Positions 28,850 to 37,187 of a DNA stretch of 64,000 bases are shown piece after piece; position 1 is the first letter of the stretch; each line of letters starts with the position of its first letter. The notes beneath the pieces were generated by a model. It worked only from the letters and a program-made list of their open reading frames with translations, did not search any database and was not told the origin of the DNA. This stretch comes from Thalassospira lucentensis (lineage in GTDB: Bacteria > Pseudomonadota > Alphaproteobacteria > Rhodospirillales > Thalassospiraceae): contig NZ_JAATOV010000001.1 in the NCBI RefSeq assembly GCF_011806425.1, positions 124,001 to 188,000 on the forward strand. The letters are read 5' to 3'. Made by a program: the position numbers and the translations under genes.

Positions 28850-29842
28850 ATGGAAAACATACATAACTCTCATTTAGAGAGCGACGAGCTCCAAAATAAG
28901 AAAGTGATTTTTGTGGTTAACAAACAAAAAATTATACTTATTTATGAAGATAAGAAACAAATAAATTCAGATTGCTTCATTAAACAACTTCATATTGTGC
29001 TGAAAGACAATTTTGACCTCCAGTATGTCTCAGCAAACGACCTGATTAACGGAGAGTATAATACACCCCCACATGGCGTAAAAATGCTTTCTGTACTGCG
29101 CTTGAGAAGCTGGCGACCACTTCTCCCATACCTTGCCAAAATTTCTGAGACTTCTGAACTGTATATGTACGACCAAGACCCTTGGGAAGCGTATCACGAC
29201 AACGGAGCTTGCCGTGGTATATATGAATTACTCCAATCACTTATCCGCGTTGAATCCTTTCTGGTAACTTCTAAATGGTGGTGTGATCATATTGCCAACC
29301 AAACAGAGGCAACGGTAAAATTTGTGCGGATGGGGGCAATCCCTCAGAATTGCGATCCGGGAAAACCATTTACCAAACGCAAACACGAAATTGGTTTTCA
29401 AGGCACAGTTCATCCTCATCGGCAAAAATTTTTCGATGAGCTCGAAAAAACAAGCGGCTTGCACACTGAAATTTTGGAACGGGTTGATTTCGAAACTTTC
29501 CTGAAAACCGTTCAAGAAGTTGGCATTTATTTATATGACGACCATGCATCACTGACCGTCCAAGGCGAACCAACCAGCTTCCACGGCCTGTGGGGAAAAT
29601 GTCTCACAGTTGCAGGACGCGGCTGCTTTGTCATCAGGAATGATGACCTAAGCCGTGCAGCTTACAACATAGACGAAATCCCGACCGTCTTTCCATATAA
29701 GGATAGATCGGAAATTCCTAAGTTGGTAGAACATATCAGGCGCATGCCCGAAGAGGAACGTTGGCGACGCATGAACAAAGCTGTCGAGATCATCAAAAAT
29801 CGCCAAGACTGGCAAACCGTCGTATCAGCCATCAACGCGTAA
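28850..29842 (+). CDS. CgeB-like glycosyltransferase
   Basis: A 330-residue protein whose C-terminal half resembles the Glyco_trans_1_2/CgeB family: IGFQGTVHPHRQKFFDEL, VGIYLYDDHASLTVQGEPTS, FHGLWGKCLTVAGRGCFVIR and VFPYKDRSEIPKLVEHI. The N-terminal half (YLAKISETSELYMYDQDPWE) is compatible with a GT-B acceptor domain. The AMP-ligase gene starts 17 bp downstream. Confidence 0.7.
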   Translation: MENIHNSHLESDELQNKKVIFVVNKQKIILIYEDKKQINSDCFIKQLHIVLKDNFDLQYVSANDLINGEYNTPPHGVKMLSVLRLRSWRPLLPYLAKISETSELYMYDQDPWEAYHDNGACRGIYELLQSLIRVESFLVTSKWWCDHIANQTEATVKFVRMGAIPQNCDPGKPFTKRKHEIGFQGTVHPHRQKFFDELEKTSGLHTEILERVDFETFLKTVQEVGIYLYDDHASLTVQGEPTSFHGLWGKCLTVAGRGCFVIRNDDLSRAAYNIDEIPTVFPYKDRSEIPKLVEHIRRMPEEERWRRMNKAVEIIKNRQDWQTVVSAINA

Positions 29843-29858
29843 AACACAGGTCGAGAAC

Positions 29859-31304
29859 ATGATCATCAATCTACCGGAACGAACTCGAATCTCACTCATT
29901 ACCGAGGATAAATCTTTATCTTCGCAAGAGCTGTCCAAAGAGGCATTAAATATAGCCACTCAGTTGCAGCGTTTCGGTATTGGGAAAGGCGACCTCGTTG
30001 TGATCATTGCCTCCTACCAACCAAGCTTCTTCTCCACATTGTTCGGCGCCTGGAGAGCAGGCGCGTGCGTCGCTTGCGTAAACTCCTCGATCACACTTAG
30101 CGAAATCAACAACATCTGCAACTTTGTTAAGGCCAAAGCGATTGTTGGTGCGGGTAATCTAGCATTCGAAGAGGCTCCTGCTGCACCGTATATAGATACA
30201 ACGCAAGAATCTGAGTCCTCGCATCCCTTCACAGAGGTTGTGGAACACGGATTGGATGATGATGCCCTGATGCTTTTCACATCAGGCACAACGGGAACAC
30301 CCAAAGGGGTCACACACTCATTCCGATCATTGTTTGCTCGCATCGCGATTAACCGTGAAGAAATCGGCGATGAAGTACTCCGTAACACTTTGAGTCCCTT
30401 GCCCACACATTTTGGACATGGTTTGATTGGGAATTGCCTTACTGCAATTTTTGCCGGCGCTCATTTACGGATTGTGCCAGGTGTGTCTGTCGAAATAGCG
30501 AGCAATTTTGGCAAATTGCTAGACGAACATGAAATTAGCTTCATGAGCTCAGTCCCGGCTATGTGGCGCATAATTACGCGCCTTTCAAGCGGACCGGAGA
30601 AACAATACCTTCGGCGCGTGCATGTTGGGTCCGCCCCTCTTTCATCAGATTTATGGGGGGATATTGCCAAATGGTGCTCACTAGATTCCATCTGGAATGT
30701 GTATGGGATTACAGAGGCTTGTAACTGGATCGGCGGCCGGACCTATATACGCGGTGTGGCAGAAGATGGCCTTATTGGCAAAGCATGGGGCGGAAGTTAT
30801 GCAGTTAAGCTTGACGATGGCAGCATCCAAAACCATGGGAAAGGCGAGCTTCTAGTTCAAACGCCAACCTTAATGCGCGGTTACTTTGATCGACCAGAAA
30901 CGACGGCTGAAGCCCTTCAGAGCGGCTGGTTTCACACAGGAGACATCGCCGTCATTGATGAAATGGGAAATGCGAAACTGATCGGCCGCCAAAAAAACGA
31001 AATCAATAGAGCCGGGTTAAAAATTCATCCTGAAGATATCGATATCTTGCTTGAAAAGCATAAAGATATCAAAGAAGCATGTGCATTCCCAGTGTCAGAT
31101 CCTCTAGCTGGTCAAATTGTCGGCGTCGCGATCGTCCCTGAAGACAGCAGTAACTTTGATCTCGCAACAGTGAAAACCCACTGTCGAGAAAACCTCATCC
31201 CGGAAAAGAACCCGGATAGATGGTTTGTCGTAGATGGCATTCCAAAGACCGATCGTGGGAAAATAAACCGCGAAAATGTCGCAAACTTCTGCCTGAACGA
31301 ATAA
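29859..31304 (+). CDS. AMP-forming acyl-CoA/acyl-ACP ligase (ANL family)
   Basis: A 481-residue adenylating enzyme with the ATP loop LFTSGTTGTPKGVTHS, the A5 motif NVYGITEA, A7 GWFHTGDIAVID, hinge LIGRQKNEINRAGLKIHPED and the catalytic C-terminal Lys in PKTDRGKINR. It activates a carboxylic acid as acyl-AMP and passes it to a thiol, CoA or a carrier protein. The next gene encodes an N-terminal carrier-protein domain, so loading of that ACP is a reasonable inference. The acid substrate cannot be read from sequence. Confidence 0.9.
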   Translation: MIINLPERTRISLITEDKSLSSQELSKEALNIATQLQRFGIGKGDLVVIIASYQPSFFSTLFGAWRAGACVACVNSSITLSEINNICNFVKAKAIVGAGNLAFEEAPAAPYIDTTQESESSHPFTEVVEHGLDDDALMLFTSGTTGTPKGVTHSFRSLFARIAINREEIGDEVLRNTLSPLPTHFGHGLIGNCLTAIFAGAHLRIVPGVSVEIASNFGKLLDEHEISFMSSVPAMWRIITRLSSGPEKQYLRRVHVGSAPLSSDLWGDIAKWCSLDSIWNVYGITEACNWIGGRTYIRGVAEDGLIGKAWGGSYAVKLDDGSIQNHGKGELLVQTPTLMRGYFDRPETTAEALQSGWFHTGDIAVIDEMGNAKLIGRQKNEINRAGLKIHPEDIDILLEKHKDIKEACAFPVSDPLAGQIVGVAIVPEDSSNFDLATVKTHCRENLIPEKNPDRWFVVDGIPKTDRGKINRENVANFCLNE

Positions 31305-31735
31305 TTATCTTATTTATCCCGACGACAAGAATAGTTGTTTCAAAGGTAAATCCTGCAGATTATTTTCTGCAGGATTTACTGTATCGACAGACCATACTAT
31401 CCAAAACTGAAGATCATTGCTTACGATAATCATTGGCTACAGCATCACAACTAAATGAGAACAGTAGCCCCCTAAGTCAGTTATCTGCCATGCCCACCAC
31501 GCTTCTCTAAGTCAATATATCGCGTCCCGAAATGGTAAAGAACGATGAGATATTGACCGCCTTTAGAGGCGGCTTTCGGCTATAAATCCACCTTGATTTA
31601 TGTCGCCCAGATAATTATGTTGCCACCATTCACTACCTTAAAGATTTTGGCTCACAGCCTTTTGTTAATCACTTAAATACAAAAATTAATACACGACAAT
31701 ATCTCGATATTTTAGAATAAAAAGGCGGAACAGGA
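31305..31735. other. Intergenic region in the glycan cluster
   Basis: This 431-bp gap is the longest in the cluster. It contains a long perfect hairpin (31346-31379) and a short one (CCGCC/GGCGG, 31557-31572). The last 100 bp are very AT-rich and may hold a promoter for the ACP-lyase gene. No gene is supported; scrambled similarity to an insertion element is possible but I cannot show it. Confidence 0.5.
31346..31379. terminator. Long perfect stem-loop downstream of the AMP-ligase
   Basis: GTAAATCCTGCAGA (31346-31359) pairs perfectly with TCTGCAGGATTTAC (31366-31379), loop TTATTT. There is no T-tract on either side beyond short runs, so it may end transcription inefficiently, or stabilise the upstream mRNA. 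Confidence 0.5.
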
Positions 31736-32884
31736 ATGAATAATCTTAAAGAAATATCAAAAAATATCGTTGCTGACGCCCTTAATCTTGACCAAAGCGA
31801 AGTCCATGATGATGCCAGCTCGGCCACAATTCGTCAGTGGGATAGCTTGGCCTTAATCAGGATTATTGTGGGCATAGAAAAAATTATTGGCGAAGAACTC
31901 CCTCGGGATATTTCCTCTAAATTATCATCTATAAAAGATGTCGAGCGCACACTAGGTTTATATTTGCAAAAACCCTCCGAGCTGAACTCTGACAGTGAAG
32001 CCGTTGAACTTCATCAAAACACCGGACAGAGTTATGGTGAGCAGCTCCGCTCGAGAATGAAAACCGGAAAAATACTTCCGCTCATTGGGGTATTTGATCA
32101 GTTTTCCGCCTCGCTTGCTGGCAGAGAATTCGAAGGCATATTTTGTTCAGGCTATGGCTTTGCTGCAAGCTACTACGGGCTTCCCGACGAAGGCTACATA
32201 GCATGGCCGGATATCGTCAACTATGTTGAGAGAATGCGGGCCATTTTACCCGAAAACCACATTGTCGTAGATATCGATGAGGGATACGGTGACGCGAACA
32301 TTGCTGCAACTGTCGCAACAAGGCTAGAACGCGTTGGAGCGTCTGCAGTTATACTTGAAGATCAACGACGTCCAAAACAATGCGGTCACCTTGAAGGTAA
32401 AGAGGTTATGCCCGTCGATGACTATATCCGCCGACTAGATGCAGTCCTTACCGCACGCGACGAGATGTTCGTTGTCGCCCGCTCCGACAGCACAAACTTT
32501 GAAGATGGGCTAAAACGCGTCTCAACATATGCAAATGTTGGTGCCGACGCAATCATGCTGGAAGGTTTGTCGTCCGTTGAGGATGTCTCACGCGTACGGG
32601 ATGCTGTGAAATCTGACGCCTATATCGTGGTCAACTTAATTGCTGGCGGGAAAACTCCGCCTGTTTCACTTACTGAATTAAAGTCCAAGGGCGCAGATTT
32701 AGTCATCTATAGTACGCCATGTCTTTTCCATGCACATGAAGCAATCCAAAACGGTTTAAAAGCACTCAAGGCAAACGATGGAAAATTAATCCCTGATCAA
32801 TCAGGAATTGGCTTTATGGACAACATTAATCTCTTTAGAGATAACGTAGTGAAGCTCCTAAACAAGTCGTCCTCTAAAAGGTGA
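31736..32884 (+). CDS. Acyl carrier protein fused to isocitrate lyase/PEP mutase-family enzyme
   Basis: Residues 1-75 are an acyl carrier-like domain (IVADALNLDQSEV, TIRQWDSLALIRIIVGIEKI) with Ser37 as the likely phosphopantetheine site. Residues about 100-375 are an isocitrate lyase/PEP mutase-superfamily barrel: metal-site VDIDEGYGD (Asp179, Asp181), ILEDQRRPKQCGHLEGKEVM with catalytic-type Cys216-Gly-His, and FVVARSD. The PKxCGH loop matches C-C lyases (isocitrate, 2-methylisocitrate) and oxaloacetate-type hydrolases rather than PEP mutases (EDKxxPKxNS). The carrier suggests that the substrate or product is a tethered acyl thioester. The ligase gene lies upstream; the next gene starts directly after its stop. 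Confidence 0.85.
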   Translation: MNNLKEISKNIVADALNLDQSEVHDDASSATIRQWDSLALIRIIVGIEKIIGEELPRDISSKLSSIKDVERTLGLYLQKPSELNSDSEAVELHQNTGQSYGEQLRSRMKTGKILPLIGVFDQFSASLAGREFEGIFCSGYGFAASYYGLPDEGYIAWPDIVNYVERMRAILPENHIVVDIDEGYGDANIAATVATRLERVGASAVILEDQRRPKQCGHLEGKEVMPVDDYIRRLDAVLTARDEMFVVARSDSTNFEDGLKRVSTYANVGADAIMLEGLSSVEDVSRVRDAVKSDAYIVVNLIAGGKTPPVSLTELKSKGADLVIYSTPCLFHAHEAIQNGLKALKANDGKLIPDQSGIGFMDNINLFRDNVVKLLNKSSSKR

Positions 32885-33124
32885 ATGAAGATGAAACCGT
32901 CTTTCTGTAAAATGGCCTTACTGTCCGGTGCAGCACTTTTGACGCTCACCAGCCCGGCGTATGCTTACCTCGACCCTGGAACCGGTTCCATTATCCTGCA
33001 GGCTGTGGTTGGGGCCGTCGCAGCTCTCAGCGTCGGCTTTGCTGCAGCACGCCAACAGATCAAGGCATTCTTCGCTAAATTATTCGGCAAAGACAAAGAC
33101 CCAAACAGCCCAGAAGACGAATAA
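32885..33124 (+). CDS. Small exported protein with YLDPGTGS motif
   Basis: 79 residues: a signal peptide ending near TLTSPAYA (residues 1-27), immediately followed by YLDPGTGSIILQAVVGAVAA, one hydrophobic segment, and a charged tail (AKLFGKDKDPNSPEDE). The YLDPGTGS motif recurs in small proteins encoded near polysaccharide and sulfatase-like genes; I know of no proven function. It begins at the base after the stop of the ACP-lyase gene, with the AAAAGG of that gene's end as ribosome site, so the two are cotranslated. ATG 32891 is an alternative start. Confidence 0.85.
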   Translation: MKMKPSFCKMALLSGAALLTLTSPAYAYLDPGTGSIILQAVVGAVAALSVGFAAARQQIKAFFAKLFGKDKDPNSPEDE

Positions 33125-33163
33125 TTTACGATTTCAAGAACCCGCTTCTGATAATTAAGGCAC

Positions 33164-34561
33164 ATGATGACAGCAATTGTTCCCGGATCCTTTAGAGATC
33201 GAAATGGTAGAGTTGTAAGACACGAGAACCGTATCTTCAGAACACTATCAGATACCGCCTACCAGACGATTTCTGAGATGACGAAAACTGGGACATTGGA
33301 AATGCTCATGTCAGAGAATAACCTCTGGCCAGCTACCTTGAAGAATGCTGATGAGGTTCCAAAGGAAATTGTTGATCTAAGCCCCAGCGGAAGAGTCTTG
33401 GAACATCCCGAGATTTCTTTCATTTCCCACCCCTACGAGTGGTCATTTTCACAGCTAAAGTCCGCTGCAATTACGCATTTAAACCTTCATCTTTCTGCTC
33501 TTAAACTTGGCTATAATTTAGCGGATGGTTCTGCCTATAATATTCAGTTCATTGGCACAAAAGCTTACTTCATCGATACGCTTTCTTTAATTGAATATAA
33601 TGACGGAGATTATTGGGATGGGTACCGGCAGTTCGTCGAACAATTCCTGTGCCCATTACTCCTACGCTGCAAATTAGGAACCCCATTCAACTCATGGTTT
33701 AGGGGTGAACTAGAAGGAATTCCTGTCGGGGAATTTGCAAAACTCGCGCGGATGCGTGATTTTTTCTCTCCCGTAATGCTTTTTCATGTGATTTTGCATG
33801 CGCACCTCCAAAGCAAGCACTCTGATGCACGTGAAAACGCAAAAAAAACTAACCTTTCCTTCAGCAAGACTAAACTTAGAAATCTTTTATTGAGTTTAAA
33901 AAACACGATCATGGCGCTTAAACTACCAGCCGGAGGAAGCTCGGAATGGGGAGACTATGAACACGACAATAGTTACACCAATGAAGAAACTCAAAAAAAG
34001 AAAGATTTGATTGCAAACTTCATTACCCGAACCGAATCAAAAACGGTCTGGGACTTAGGATGCAACTCCGGATTGTTCAGCGAGGCAGCTTTACAAGGCG
34101 GAGCAACTCAAGCTATCGGGTTTGACATCGACCATAATGCTCTAGAAGCCGCCTTCAATCGTGCGAAAAGCAAAAAAATAAATTTGCTCCCGCTGTATTT
34201 CAACGCAATGAACCCGAGCCCGAACCAAGGCTGGATGCAATCGGAACGACTAGGTTTTTCTGACCGCAAAAATGCGGACAGTATCTTGGCGCTTGCTTTC
34301 ATTCATCACTTAGTAGTTGGAAGAAATGCTCTTCTTACAGATGTTGTAAATTGGTTGATAAGCTTAGCACCAAACGGTGTAATAGAATTTGTTCCCAAAT
34401 CAGACCCGATGATACAACGCATGCTCGCGACGCGCGAGGATATATTCAATGACTACACAAAAGAGAACTTCATTATAGCCATTGAAAGAAATGCAAAAAT
34501 TGAAAATAGAGAAGTAGTATCACAATCGGGAAGAGAATTATTCTTCTACAGGAAAAAATAA
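33164..34561 (+). CDS. NoeA-like two-part SAM methyltransferase
   Basis: 465 residues. The N-terminal 280 contain YEWSFSQLKSAAITHLNLHL and an aspartate-rich FIDTLSLIEYNDGDYWDGYR, which look kinase-like or unknown; the C-terminal part is a class I methyltransferase (VWDLGCNSGLFSEAALQGG, AIGFDIDHNALEAA, DSILALAFIHHLVVGRN). This two-part layout is like nodulation protein NoeA and related proteins; NoeA's exact reaction is not settled. It shares a TAATG overlap with the membrane sulfatase-like gene and follows the YLDPGTGS gene by 39 bp. Confidence 0.75.
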   Translation: MMTAIVPGSFRDRNGRVVRHENRIFRTLSDTAYQTISEMTKTGTLEMLMSENNLWPATLKNADEVPKEIVDLSPSGRVLEHPEISFISHPYEWSFSQLKSAAITHLNLHLSALKLGYNLADGSAYNIQFIGTKAYFIDTLSLIEYNDGDYWDGYRQFVEQFLCPLLLRCKLGTPFNSWFRGELEGIPVGEFAKLARMRDFFSPVMLFHVILHAHLQSKHSDARENAKKTNLSFSKTKLRNLLLSLKNTIMALKLPAGGSSEWGDYEHDNSYTNEETQKKKDLIANFITRTESKTVWDLGCNSGLFSEAALQGGATQAIGFDIDHNALEAAFNRAKSKKINLLPLYFNAMNPSPNQGWMQSERLGFSDRKNADSILALAFIHHLVVGRNALLTDVVNWLISLAPNGVIEFVPKSDPMIQRMLATREDIFNDYTKENFIIAIERNAKIENREVVSQSGRELFFYRKK

Positions 34562-36087
34562 TGACCAACATTGCACTGCCTATCATATCTTTGCTTGCAA
34601 TTTGTCTATGGCCTTTCAACAACTTCTTGGACACCAACCTCGGTGAGTTGAGGAAAGCTGATATTTTTTCTATTTGGCAACCTCTTTTGTTTTGTTTATT
34701 TGTTTTTTCAATTCTGTTGATCGTCACATTAGCTGTACGCGCAATAACCAAACGGCATTTTCATTCGATTTTTAGTGCAGGTCTTGTATTAGTTGGAATT
34801 TTCTTCTTTTTTAAACCGGCATATCAACTCAGCGGAAACATCATAACTGCGATTGGTTTTGAGCGCGGTGCGATTATAGGTGTGCTGATTTTCGCATGTT
34901 TGGTCTGCGCAATTGCTGGCACTCTCTCGCGATTTGAAATCACTCGAAAGAGCCTGTACTTTGGTATCGTAGTAGCTTCATTCACACCTTTGATTATGAA
35001 TCTACCAAGCTTGGCTTCAAGCATCTTCTTCGAGCCGGAAACAAACACGAAGATTGAGGAACGGATATCTCCGGTTGTGGAGAACAATTTGCCAAACATC
35101 TACTATATTGTATCAGATGGGATGATCGGTGAAAGAGGATACCAAACTGTTACCGGTCAAAGCCTTCTTCCCTTTGTCCAATCTATGGAAACACTAGGGT
35201 TCTCTTATATTCCAGAAGCGCGGTCTAATTACATAGCTTCGGCTTCCAGTATCGGAAGTCTTTTTCATTTAGACTATTTTAGGGATGAAAACTCCGATCA
35301 ATCGGCGCTGCCGAACAGCAGCTACTTCCCGGCAATCACATACCGGAAGCAGCCTTCGGAATTATTTCGGAAATTGCGCAGCCTAGGCTACGATCTTAAC
35401 ATGTCCGGGAGCTGGTACAGCGGCTGCCGCAAAGTCCATATGGATTGCATTAATCGGGAACAATTTCATCCGAACCGCGAAGCTCAAATTTTGATATCGC
35501 GGACACCGCTGCCATTAATCTATCCAGCTGTCCTCGACAAGAAAATTGACTCAATTACGCCGGTAACAGAATATCTCGAAAAGCTTGTTGAAAAGCGAAC
35601 GGAAAGTGAGCATCCGCAGTTTACATTTATCCATCACATGCAACCTCACAGCCCGTGGTATGTAGATGGGGAATGTAACCGCATCAATGTAAGCGCCTAC
35701 AATGATGGACGACTTTATCAGTACAGTGTTGAATGCATTGAGAAAACAGTCACTACGTTCATGACCAAACTTTCAGTGCTGGATCCGAACGCAATCGTTG
35801 TACTGCATGGTGATCATGGCTGGCTTTTGAATGATCAGGCGCCTGGTATTCCAGAATATGAATGGTCCGATGATTTGATCGACCAAAGATCAGAGATACT
35901 AAACATCATTAAAAGCCCTGAAGAATGTAAAAAATGGCTGAAAGATGATTTAGGGCCGATAAATACTTTGAGGTTTGTTTTATCCTGCGTTCAAAGAAAA
36001 GCCCCAGAATACCTAGAAGAAAAGCTTTTGGTTCCCGGCCAAAATTACGAGAAAGACCTCAAGTTAATCCGGCGACGCATAGGATAA
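34561..36087 (+). CDS. Membrane-anchored sulfatase-like hydrolase/transferase
   Basis: 508 residues with about four N-terminal transmembrane helices (1-150) and a periplasmic alkaline-phosphatase-superfamily domain. Metal-binding elements are NIYYIVSDGMIGERGY (first Asp), FIHHMQPHSPW and IVVLHGDHGWL (Asp-His). The usual sulfatase formylglycine motif CxPxR is absent; Ser or Thr after the DGM strand (around YIASASSIGS) may act as nucleophile, as in phosphoglycerol or phosphoethanolamine transferases. I infer transfer or removal of a charged group on an exported glycan. It closes a tight four-gene run from 31736. Confidence 0.78.
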   Translation: MTNIALPIISLLAICLWPFNNFLDTNLGELRKADIFSIWQPLLFCLFVFSILLIVTLAVRAITKRHFHSIFSAGLVLVGIFFFFKPAYQLSGNIITAIGFERGAIIGVLIFACLVCAIAGTLSRFEITRKSLYFGIVVASFTPLIMNLPSLASSIFFEPETNTKIEERISPVVENNLPNIYYIVSDGMIGERGYQTVTGQSLLPFVQSMETLGFSYIPEARSNYIASASSIGSLFHLDYFRDENSDQSALPNSSYFPAITYRKQPSELFRKLRSLGYDLNMSGSWYSGCRKVHMDCINREQFHPNREAQILISRTPLPLIYPAVLDKKIDSITPVTEYLEKLVEKRTESEHPQFTFIHHMQPHSPWYVDGECNRINVSAYNDGRLYQYSVECIEKTVTTFMTKLSVLDPNAIVVLHGDHGWLLNDQAPGIPEYEWSDDLIDQRSEILNIIKSPEECKKWLKDDLGPINTLRFVLSCVQRKAPEYLEEKLLVPGQNYEKDLKLIRRRIG

Positions 36088-36142
36088 AGTGCGTCTTATC
36101 GGCCCAAAAAAGAAATTACTGTGAACAAGGACTCACCGTCTC

Positions 36143-37168
36143 ATGGAACAACTTCAAAACAAAAAGATCCTCATCATTGGTGGCACCGGCTCTCTTGGAA
36201 AAGCGCTCGTTCGCCGGTTATCAAACAACAACCATCTAGTTGTTGTTTCAAGAGATGAATTAAAACAATGGACCATGCGGAACGATTTGACTGCCGGGCA
36301 AAGTGTTTCGTTCGCTGTATGCGATATGCGCGACCGCCAACGCCTTGAAGAAGTTGTCCTTACAGAGCTTCCCGATGTTATCGTTGTGGCGGCCGCTCTT
36401 AAACAAGTTGACACTTGTGAACGTGCTCCAAGTGAAAGCATCAAAACAAACATTACCGGCGTACAAAACCTCGTCGAGGTTGTCGAACGAAATCTTGATC
36501 GCATGTCAAACCTTGAGTCTGTTGTGATGGTTTCAACGGACAAGGCATGTGAACCGACGAATGTATATGGCATGTCAAAAGCGATCGCCGAACGAATTGT
36601 GACCAGTCGAGGCCAGCTACATAAGACTCCACGATTTGTTGCAGTTCGTTATGGCAATGTGCTTGAGTCGCGTGGCAGTATTATTCCGCTTTTCCGATAC
36701 CAAGCAGAACATGCCGCAGCCTTCACTCTTACCCATGACGGCATGACCCGCTTTGTGATGACGCTTGATGAAAGTATCGATCTGATCGTTGCAGCTGCCA
36801 AACATGCAGAAAGTGGAGAGACATGGTTACCCACAATTCGTTCGATGCGTGTAAGGGACCTCGCCGAGATTTTCTCTCGTATGTACAATAAACCAATCAA
36901 GGTTACAGGGATCCGCCCAGGCGAAAAACTTCATGAAATGTTGATCTCTGAAACGGAATCCCTGCGATTGATGTCAAAAAATGGATTCCACGTTTTGAAA
37001 TCAGCAATGGACACGATCCCCGACAACTTCAAAATGATTGAATATTCTAGTGAACACGACTGCCTCTCGCAGAATGATCTTGAGAAATATCTGAATTCTC
37101 TTGGGATCCTTTCCGGAGATATGGACAAATTTGTAGGCACCAAAATCGAAGAAATCCGTCCAAGCTAA
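36143..37168 (+). CDS. PseB/CapE-like nucleotide-sugar 4,6-dehydratase
   Basis: 341-residue extended short-chain dehydrogenase of the polysaccharide CapD/PseB group without membrane domains: ILIIGGTGSLGKALVRRL, AAALKQVDTCERAP, MVSTDKACEPTNVYGMSKAI with the Tyr-x3-Lys, and VRYGNVLESRGSIIP. PseB and CapE form a 4-keto-6-deoxy UDP-HexNAc from UDP-GlcNAc. The DegT aminotransferase 19 bp downstream would aminate C4. FlaA1/PglF relatives are the alternative. Confidence 0.88.
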   Translation: MEQLQNKKILIIGGTGSLGKALVRRLSNNNHLVVVSRDELKQWTMRNDLTAGQSVSFAVCDMRDRQRLEEVVLTELPDVIVVAAALKQVDTCERAPSESIKTNITGVQNLVEVVERNLDRMSNLESVVMVSTDKACEPTNVYGMSKAIAERIVTSRGQLHKTPRFVAVRYGNVLESRGSIIPLFRYQAEHAAAFTLTHDGMTRFVMTLDESIDLIVAAAKHAESGETWLPTIRSMRVRDLAEIFSRMYNKPIKVTGIRPGEKLHEMLISETESLRLMSKNGFHVLKSAMDTIPDNFKMIEYSSEHDCLSQNDLEKYLNSLGILSGDMDKFVGTKIEEIRPS

Positions 37169-37187
37169 TTTGTGAAAGCTGTTCGCT

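Noticed and set aside
31736-32884. Phosphonate synthesis by a PEP mutase
   Set aside because: The catalytic loop has PKQCGH and not the PEP mutase loop, and no phosphonopyruvate decarboxylase gene is in the window.
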